11,740 nucleotides of DNA. Origin: Clostridiales bacterium. Lineage in GTDB: Bacteria > Bacillota > Clostridia > Christensenellales > DUVY01. A program made the position numbers and the translations under genes. The notes under the pieces were generated by a model. That model had not been told where the DNA came from. It saw only the letters and a program-made list of their open reading frames with translations, and did no database searches. The stretch spans positions 1 to 11,740 of the forward strand of contig JAITNT010000103.1 of NCBI GenBank assembly GCA_031290295.1. Direction: 5' to 3'. This document shows positions 7,586 to 11,740 of the stretch, one piece after another (the first letter of the stretch is position 1; each line of letters opens with the position of its first letter).

Positions 7586-7819
7586 ATGACAAAAGCGTGG
7601 TCGGGAATGACGACGCGGGGGTACAAAAATCTGAAAGGTTTGGCGAAAGAGAGCCTTAAGGATAATATGACTAACATTGAATTAGTCCCGAATATGCTTG
7701 CGGAGGTCACGACGACAACCATTTCTAAAACGGAACATCATCGAGGTACAATAGAACGGTATGCTTGCGCGAGAATGATTTTACCGAGCAAATTGCGGAT
7801 TTGTGTTTTCGCGGCTTAA
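7586..7819 (+). pseudogene. Fragment of a BRO/phage antirepressor-type protein
   Basis: The first ~50 codons read MTKAWSGMTTRGYKNLKGLA, then KESLKDNMTNIELVPNMLAE, then TTTTISKTEHHRG. This closely resembles a conserved central segment of Bro-N/antirepressor-like proteins (usual form roughly W-S-G-M-T-T-R-E-Y-K-x-x-K-G-L-K-K-E-x-L-R-D-N-M-T-N-x-E-L), which in intact proteins lies C-terminal to the Bro-N domain. Similarity ends at ~7740, after which the frame runs on through unrelated sequence to a stop at 7819. The N-terminal Bro-N domain and the C-terminal part of the parent protein are absent, and there is no Shine-Dalgarno site before 7586. Such proteins are common on prophages and other mobile elements, so this points to past mobile-element activity here. 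The family assignment is from memory and not checked by search. Confidence 0.55.
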
Positions 7820-7838
7820 AATGCCCGTAAACGTCGTT

Positions 7839-7875
7839 AAATAAGCCCCGTACAAAATTTGTACGGGGCTTATTT
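7839..7875. terminator. Bidirectional intrinsic terminator
   Basis: A perfect inverted repeat: AAATAAGCCCCGTACAAA (7839-7856), one central A, and its complement at 7858-7875. The stem core GCCCCGTAC is GC-rich and is flanked by A/T-rich arms, giving a T-rich tract on either strand. On the minus strand it lies directly after the CCA end of the tRNA and is its obvious terminator. On the plus strand it would stop transcription coming from the decayed left-hand region. Confidence 0.85.
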
Positions 7876-7876
7876 T

Positions 7877-7955
7877 TGGTTGCGGAGGGGGGATTTGAAC
7901 CTCCCGACCTTCGGGTTATGAGCCCGACGAGCTAACCGGACTGCTCCACTCCGCG
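7877..7955 (-). tRNA. Initiator tRNA-fMet (anticodon CAT), CCA encoded
   Basis: On the minus strand the sequence folds as a cloverleaf: acceptor 5' strand CGCGGAG, D arm GAGC/GCTC, anticodon stem TCGGG/CCCGA around CTCATAA (anticodon CAT), and T loop TTCAAAT. Two initiator hallmarks are present: an unpaired C1-A72 at the acceptor end and three consecutive G-C pairs (GGG/CCC) in the anticodon stem. A73 and CCA are encoded (7877-7880). One oddity: the 5' side of the T stem is GGGAGG (7900-7905 on the plus strand, complementary) facing only CCCCC (7888-7892), so there is either a bulged A or an A-C mismatch with an extra base in the variable region. It functions in translation initiation after formylation. 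Confidence 0.93.
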
Positions 7956-7997
7956 TCGTCTGTTCTTTGGCAACCTGATTATTTCCAAAGCTTCCTA

Positions 7998-8026
7998 AGT
8001 ATATCCTAATTATATGCCCGTGTCAA
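7998..8026 (-). promoter_or_regulatory. Sigma-70/SigA-type promoter of the tRNA-fMet gene
   Basis: On the minus strand TTGACA (8021-8026) and TATACT (7998-8003) are separated by exactly 17 bases. The predicted start, near 7991, leaves a leader of about 35 bases before the tRNA. A consensus -35 box fits a highly expressed stable RNA gene. Confidence 0.8.
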
Positions 8027-8266
8027 CCCTTTATTGTTCAAAAGTTTTAACTTATCCAAACTTTCTCCAAAAACGCCGATGCTCGCGCGGAGCGAAACCG
8101 CGTTTTGGTTTCGGCGCCCCTTACCGGAGTAAACGTAAAGGTTTTTCTCACTTCGCCTGGCAAATTCATTGAAACAGAGGCGGATTTGTGTTAGTATTAT
8201 GACAGTGGATTGTTGTAGGCGGCTTTACGACTTGCTTGCGAAACGTTTTCAAAAAAAGGTGGCGGC
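8027..8266 (+). other. Non-coding leader region upstream of the HEPN-CBS gene
   Basis: A 240-base gap between the divergent tRNA promoter and the next gene with no supported coding frame. It holds the promoter listed separately at 8169-8197 and two overlapping hairpins that cannot form together: CGAAACC (8093-8099) with GGTTTCG (8107-8113), and CGCCGA (8074-8079) with TCGGCG (8111-8116). They lie upstream of the predicted start of the HEPN-CBS transcript, so an RNA role for that gene is unlikely. Confidence 0.4.
8169..8197 (+). promoter_or_regulatory. Sigma-70/SigA-type promoter of the HEPN-CBS gene
   Basis: TTGAAA (8169-8174), a 17-base spacer, and TAGTAT (8192-8197). Predicted transcription start is near 8204, giving a leader of about 60 bases that contains an AAAAAAAGGTGG ribosome-binding stretch before the ATG at 8267. 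Confidence 0.6.
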
Positions 8267-8995
8267 ATGGATACGGAAATTAATGCGAATTTGTCGGGGC
8301 GGTTTATCAGATGTTATAATTCCGTAGATAAGGCGCTTCGTAATATTTATGATATCAGGGCGGGAGCGAGCTTTACCGAGGTTATAAGGATTTCTTCGGG
8401 GAAGAACGCGCTCGTCAGAAAGTACGAGGACGATTTGCTTACCTATGCGCGTCTGCGCAACGCAATCGTTCACAACGGCGTAGGCGACGAGGCTATAGCC
8501 GAACCGCATTCCGGCGTGGTCAAACAATTCGAGCATATTGTCGGGCTTATTTGCGAGCCGCCGGCCGCTATGGAAATTTTAGGCGAGCAAAGGGTCGTTA
8601 CCTGCCGCGCCTCGGATACCCTAGGGGATATCGTTTTGACAATAGCAAGAAGCAACTACGCGAATATTCCGGTAGAAAACGACGGACGGATTGTGGGCGT
8701 TTTGCATTCAAAAAACATCGTCGTCGCGCTCGGCGAGCGGCTGTACAAAAAGCTTCCAATCGACGGTAATTATCTCCGAACCGTGCACGCAGGCGAGGTT
8801 TTGGGCGAAAATAAATCCTATGCTTTTGCCGATACGGGGATTTCTATCGTCGCCGCAAGCAGTCTTTTTATGATCGACCGCAAGCTGAAAATCCTCATGC
8901 TTACGCAAACGGGCGACGCCGATTCCGCGGTTCGGGCGATAATAACGGCGGAAAACGTCATCGCCTTTAATCAAATCATGGATTCGTACGATTAG
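8267..8995 (+). CDS. HEPN-like domain fused to a CBS-domain pair
   Basis: A 242-residue soluble protein. The N-terminal ~100 residues are helical and contain YARLRNAIVHN (60-70), a match to the HEPN signature R-x4-6-H (Arg64...His69), which in many HEPN proteins forms an RNase site at a dimer interface. Residues ~108-242 look like two CBS repeats: the first carries YANIPVENDGRIVGVLHSKN (131-150) and the second ends in ILMLTQTGD...IITAENV. CBS pairs usually bind adenine nucleotides or related ligands. A plausible reading is a nucleotide-sensing protein with an RNA-binding or RNA-cleaving head, but no substrate is known to me. Similar stand-alone proteins occur in Bacillota as conserved CBS-domain proteins. 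The gene is monocistronic with its own promoter and downstream terminator; the start at 8267 follows AAAGGTGG. There is no paired antitoxin-like gene, arguing against a classical HEPN-MNT toxin system. Confidence 0.75.
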   Translation: MDTEINANLSGRFIRCYNSVDKALRNIYDIRAGASFTEVIRISSGKNALVRKYEDDLLTYARLRNAIVHNGVGDEAIAEPHSGVVKQFEHIVGLICEPPAAMEILGEQRVVTCRASDTLGDIVLTIARSNYANIPVENDGRIVGVLHSKNIVVALGERLYKKLPIDGNYLRTVHAGEVLGENKSYAFADTGISIVAASSLFMIDRKLKILMLTQTGDADSAVRAIITAENVIAFNQIMDSYD

Positions 8996-9148
8996 CCGTT
9001 CGCGGGAACCTCCGAACAGGCGCGGCTATTTACAGGCTTCGCTTGTCGCCTAGGAGAAATACGCCGCTTATGCTTTTCCGCGGTAAAAAAAGCCGCACCG
9101 AGAAATCATTTTCGACGCAATTCGGCATGAATATAAGGTTTTTTTTGT

Positions 9149-9186
9149 AATCGGCGGGGTATTATTAATATCCCGCCGATTTTTAA
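9149..9186 (+). terminator. Intrinsic terminator after the HEPN-CBS gene
   Basis: AATCGGCGGG (9149-9158) pairs with CCCGCCGATT (9172-9181), with a further weak AT stem inside the 13-base interior, and is followed by a T-rich tract (TTTTTAATT). It lies about 150 bases after the HEPN-CBS stop and separates that gene from spoIIE. No other coding or RNA signal is visible in 8996-9148. Confidence 0.8.
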
Positions 9187-9227
9187 TTACTTTTACTTTA
9201 TACGGTGACTTCGTAGTGCGGCGGTAT

Positions 9228-9232
9228 GGAGG
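9228..9232 (+). promoter_or_regulatory. Ribosome-binding site that fixes the spoIIE start
   Basis: GGAGG lies 5 bases before the ATG at 9238. The upstream in-frame ATG at 9226 overlaps this site and has no Shine-Dalgarno sequence of its own, so 9238 is the preferred start. Confidence 0.8.
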
Positions 9233-9237
9233 TTAAT

Positions 9238-11592
9238 ATGAGTCAGCAAAAGGTTTTGTATAAAAAAACGGTCAAGCGGAGCAAAGCGGCTTCCGTAAAA
9301 AGACCGGTAATTCGGTTCGACTGGAAAACGGTCGTTAAGTACGCCGTCGTTTTTGCGCTTATGGCTGTACTCAATCTCGGCAGAATTGCCGACGTTTTGC
9401 GTCCGTTTGCGTTCGGGCTGTTTATGGCGTTGATTTTTTCCGGCTTTTCCATAATAGTGACTACGCCCGTTTATATGGCGGCGTCGCTGCTTGCCGCGCC
9501 CGAGGTCAATACGCTGATAGTCGTGCTGCCGCTTTCGATAACGCTTGTCGCCGCCGAGCTTTGCCACCGCAAGGCCAAGAAAAAAATGTCCTTGCCTCTG
9601 CTGTTCCTTTACGGGGCTATAGGACAGGCGGGGTACGTTTACATAAGCGTGATTACCAATACCAATCTGCTCGCAGCATTGCTTACGCTTACGTTCGGCT
9701 TCGTGTTTATGTACGCTTGCGTCGCCGTCCTCAATTCCGTCATCGTGCGCAAAATGAAGTACAAGCTTAACAAAAGCGAGCTGGGGTGTTTGGGGATTGT
9801 AATTATCGCGGTATTTTGCGGACTTGCCTCGATTCCCGCGCCGGTCGGGGATATCGTCGTCCGCGCGGCGGCGGCGCTTATCGGGCTTGCGGTGTTGTAT
9901 GCGTTCGGCGGCGCGTATTGCACGGGGTTTATGACCGTTTGCGGACTGGGCGCGGCGCTTGCCTTCGGAGATATCGCTTACATCGCTGGTTTTGCACTCG
10001 CGGGGCTTACCGCGGGGTTGTTTTGCGACCTGTCGCGCGTGTTCTCGGCGGCAAGCATAGTTATGACCGATATTATAATAGGATTGTACTTCAACGCGTA
10101 TATCAGCTATACGTATTTATCCGTACTCGCGCTCGCGCTCGGCGGAATACTGTTCGCTTGCATTCCCGGCAAAACGGTTAACAGATTCGGCGAGCTTACG
10201 GCGGCGGGGTCGTACTATGCGCCGCGGCACATCGTGAACCGCACACGCGAGCAGCTTTACCGCCGGCTTTCCGAGGTGAGCCGCGTTTTCGGCGACATGG
10301 ATATGATTTTTACGGCGATGTCGGGCGACGGCATGTCGGCGGACGCCGCAAGGGCAAAATTTATCAAGGAGTTGCCGCCCAACCTCTGCGAGGGCTGCGC
10401 CAATAGATCGCAGTGCTTTCGCGCGCTCGGCGAGGATACGTATAACGCGTTCGGCGCGGTGCTTGCCGCGGGCTTCAATAAGGGAAAGGTCACGCTCATG
10501 GATATTCCGCCTTTTATAACGTCGCGGTGCGGGCGCGTGAATATGCTTATCAATATCGTAAATTCTATTTCCGAAAAATACACCGCTAACCTGAAAATGC
10601 AAAGCAACGCGGAAAGCTCGCGCCGAATGCTTGCCGAACAACTCGGAGGCGTATCGCGCATGCTCGGGCGGCTCGCGGAAGAAACGCGCGTTGGCATAGC
10701 CTTTGACCGCGAGAACGAGCGGCGGCTGATGGAGGAGTTCACCTATTCCGACATTATGTGCCGCGAGGTTATAATCAGCGGAGAAGGCATGGATTCCTCC
10801 GTAAATCTTGTTATGCTGGAGAACACCTATACCGCGGAAAAAATGCTTGCCGCCGTGCGCCGCGTCCTCAGGCAACCGTACGTCGTTATTTCCGACGAGC
10901 AAGCGAGCGCGGCGGGCAACCGCGTACTTCTGCTAAAGGCCGCGCCCGTATACGACGTGGTGTACGGAGCGGCGAATGCCGTTAAGCTCGGCGGAGAGCT
11001 TTCCGGCGACGTGCATACCTTTCTCAAAATCAATGACGACCGCTTTCTTATGGCGATCTGCGACGGTATGGGTGCGGGCAGGCGCGCGGAAAGAATGGCG
11101 ACATCCGCGCTTGCGCTTTTGGAATCCTTCTACAAAGCGGAGTTCGATAACGACACGATTATTTCGGGCGTAAACAAGCTGCTTACGCTTTCCGGCGAAG
11201 AAATTTTCGCCGCCATGGACGTCGCGGTGATCAATCTGCGTACCGGGCAGGCGGATTTTATCAAAATAGGCGCGCCCGAAGGCGTCCTGAAGCGCCGCGA
11301 CGGCGCGGAGTTGCTCGAAGCGTCCTCGTTACCTATCGGCGTGCTCGACGAGCTGCGCCCCATGATTCGCACCAAAAACCTTGCCGCCGGCGACATGATA
11401 GTCCTCGCGAGCGACGGCATACTGGACGCGATAGGCGGCGGAGAGGGACTCGCCGACTGCGTTAACGGTATGCACACCGTTAACCCGCAGGAGCTTGCAT
11501 CCGACATTCTGGACCGCGCCATGCGTATAGACAAGCTAGCCCCCCATGACGACATGACCGTAATAACCGCCCGCATTTTTCCGTACAAGTAA
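9238..11592 (+). CDS. spoIIE: Stage II sporulation protein E, SpoIIE serine phosphatase
   Basis: A 784-residue membrane phosphatase, slightly shorter than the 827 residues of Bacillus subtilis SpoIIE. After a basic N-terminus, residues ~30-325 form a polytopic membrane domain of about ten helices that holds the protein at the asymmetric division septum. The central cytoplasmic region, which in the family mediates self-assembly and FtsZ contact, carries the cysteine motif LCEGCANRSQC (Cys384, 387, 393). The C-terminal PP2C domain (~585-784) shows CDGMGAG (Asp609), ASDGILDA (Asp726) and HDDMTV (Asp771-772), the metal-binding acids. The known role is to dephosphorylate the anti-anti-sigma factor SpoIIAA, releasing sigma F in the forespore. 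In B. subtilis the gene is under Spo0A; no convincing Spo0A box is seen here. The frame is intact, so the organism is probably able to form spores. Confidence 0.97.
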   Translation: MSQQKVLYKKTVKRSKAASVKRPVIRFDWKTVVKYAVVFALMAVLNLGRIADVLRPFAFGLFMALIFSGFSIIVTTPVYMAASLLAAPEVNTLIVVLPLSITLVAAELCHRKAKKKMSLPLLFLYGAIGQAGYVYISVITNTNLLAALLTLTFGFVFMYACVAVLNSVIVRKMKYKLNKSELGCLGIVIIAVFCGLASIPAPVGDIVVRAAAALIGLAVLYAFGGAYCTGFMTVCGLGAALAFGDIAYIAGFALAGLTAGLFCDLSRVFSAASIVMTDIIIGLYFNAYISYTYLSVLALALGGILFACIPGKTVNRFGELTAAGSYYAPRHIVNRTREQLYRRLSEVSRVFGDMDMIFTAMSGDGMSADAARAKFIKELPPNLCEGCANRSQCFRALGEDTYNAFGAVLAAGFNKGKVTLMDIPPFITSRCGRVNMLINIVNSISEKYTANLKMQSNAESSRRMLAEQLGGVSRMLGRLAEETRVGIAFDRENERRLMEEFTYSDIMCREVIISGEGMDSSVNLVMLENTYTAEKMLAAVRRVLRQPYVVISDEQASAAGNRVLLLKAAPVYDVVYGAANAVKLGGELSGDVHTFLKINDDRFLMAICDGMGAGRRAERMATSALALLESFYKAEFDNDTIISGVNKLLTLSGEEIFAAMDVAVINLRTGQADFIKIGAPEGVLKRRDGAELLEASSLPIGVLDELRPMIRTKNLAAGDMIVLASDGILDAIGGGEGLADCVNGMHTVNPQELASDILDRAMRIDKLAPHDDMTVITARIFPYK

Positions 11593-11605
11593 CCCCGTCC
11601 ATGCC

Positions 11606-11740
11606 CGTGCCGCCCATACCTATACAATTAAAACCCTATCCACGTTAATGTTATCGCGAAGTCGAAACAACACTCGTGCCACACGCACCCCATGCAATCA
11701 AAACCCTAATCCATGTCAATGCTATCGCGCAGTCGAAACA
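11606..11740. repeat. Tandem array of diverged ~70-base noncoding repeats (runs off the window)
   Basis: Bases 11625-11669 and 11695-11740 are two copies of one element: they match at about 40 of 46 positions with five substitutions and one single-base gap, and their starts are 70 bases apart. The spacer between copies (CGTGCC...CCATG) is also partly repeated in front of the first copy (from 11606). The conserved core includes AAAACCCT, ATCGCG and GTCGAAACA. As 70 is not a multiple of 3 and no frame is shared, the array is not a protein repeat. It begins 14 bases after the spoIIE stop and is truncated at the window end. Confidence 0.72.

Noticed and set aside
7771..7830. A short frame ending in FTEQIADLCFRGLKCP as another broken gene
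   Set aside because: It looks protein-like but is too short and matches no family I can name, so it is not listed as a feature.
9110..9120. Possible Spo0A box (TTCGACGCAA) upstream of spoIIE
   Set aside because: It departs from the TTCGACAAA consensus at two adjacent positions, stands alone and lies before the terminator at 9149, more than 100 bases from the start codon.
9145..9173. TTGTAA followed by AT-rich sequence as a spoIIE promoter
   Set aside because: The best -10 candidate gives a 15-base spacer and the whole element overlaps the terminator hairpin; the match is better explained by the terminator.
10117..10902. A 261-codon open frame on the minus strand opposite spoIIE
   Set aside because: It lies wholly antisense to the conserved middle and phosphatase regions of SpoIIE and its length is explained by the GC-rich codon pattern of spoIIE.
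11606..11740. CRISPR array
   Set aside because: The repeated part is longer and more diverged than CRISPR repeats, the inter-copy sequence is itself partly repeated, and no cas gene is present.

Overview
The window looks like the chromosome of an endospore-forming, carbohydrate-degrading member of the Bacillota (class Clostridia or a close relative), probably a gut or other fibre-rich-habitat anaerobe. The evidence is a full-length SpoIIE sporulation phosphatase, strong Shine-Dalgarno sites of the GGAGG type, several lipobox-bearing exported proteins with polysaccharide-related domains, and a CUT1-type sugar transporter remnant. No finer taxonomic call is possible from the sequence alone.

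Left half (1-7081): a same-strand glycan-utilisation cluster. After the tail of an unrecognised gene come a large lipoprotein with Ig-like, CBM9-like, lectin-like and degenerate SGNH-hydrolase domains; a 595-residue family 1 solute-binding lipoprotein; a wrecked permease locus; and an 802-residue glycoside hydrolase family 43 lipoprotein. The SGNH lipoprotein and the GH43 enzyme share a related beta-sandwich module near or at their C-terminal halves. The expected pair of membrane permeases is missing: the first ~50 codons of a MalF-type permease are joined to the last ~65 codons of a MalG-type permease, with a frameshift and two in-frame stops. The binding protein is therefore an orphan that must borrow permeases from elsewhere, or has lost its transport role.

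Middle (7082-7820): a gene graveyard in which three unrelated protein fragments follow one another: a frameshifted remnant that weakly resembles a RES-domain protein, the C-terminal end of a GH94 (cellobiose-phosphorylase-like) enzyme, and a piece of a BRO/phage antirepressor-type protein. This suggests mobile-element traffic and deletion at the edge of the glycan cluster.

Right half (7839-11740): housekeeping DNA. A bidirectional hairpin terminator, an initiator tRNA-fMet on the minus strand with a near-consensus promoter and an unusual extra base in its T arm, a HEPN-CBS two-domain protein with its own promoter and terminator, spoIIE, and the start of a tandem array of diverged ~70-base noncoding repeats that runs off the right end. 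The change from decaying accessory genes to conserved genes falls sharply at the terminator near 7839.

Nothing here is a clearly new multi-gene system. The most notable items are the permease deletion scar, the catalytically stripped SGNH domain, the HEPN-CBS protein, the tRNA T-arm insertion and the repeat array.
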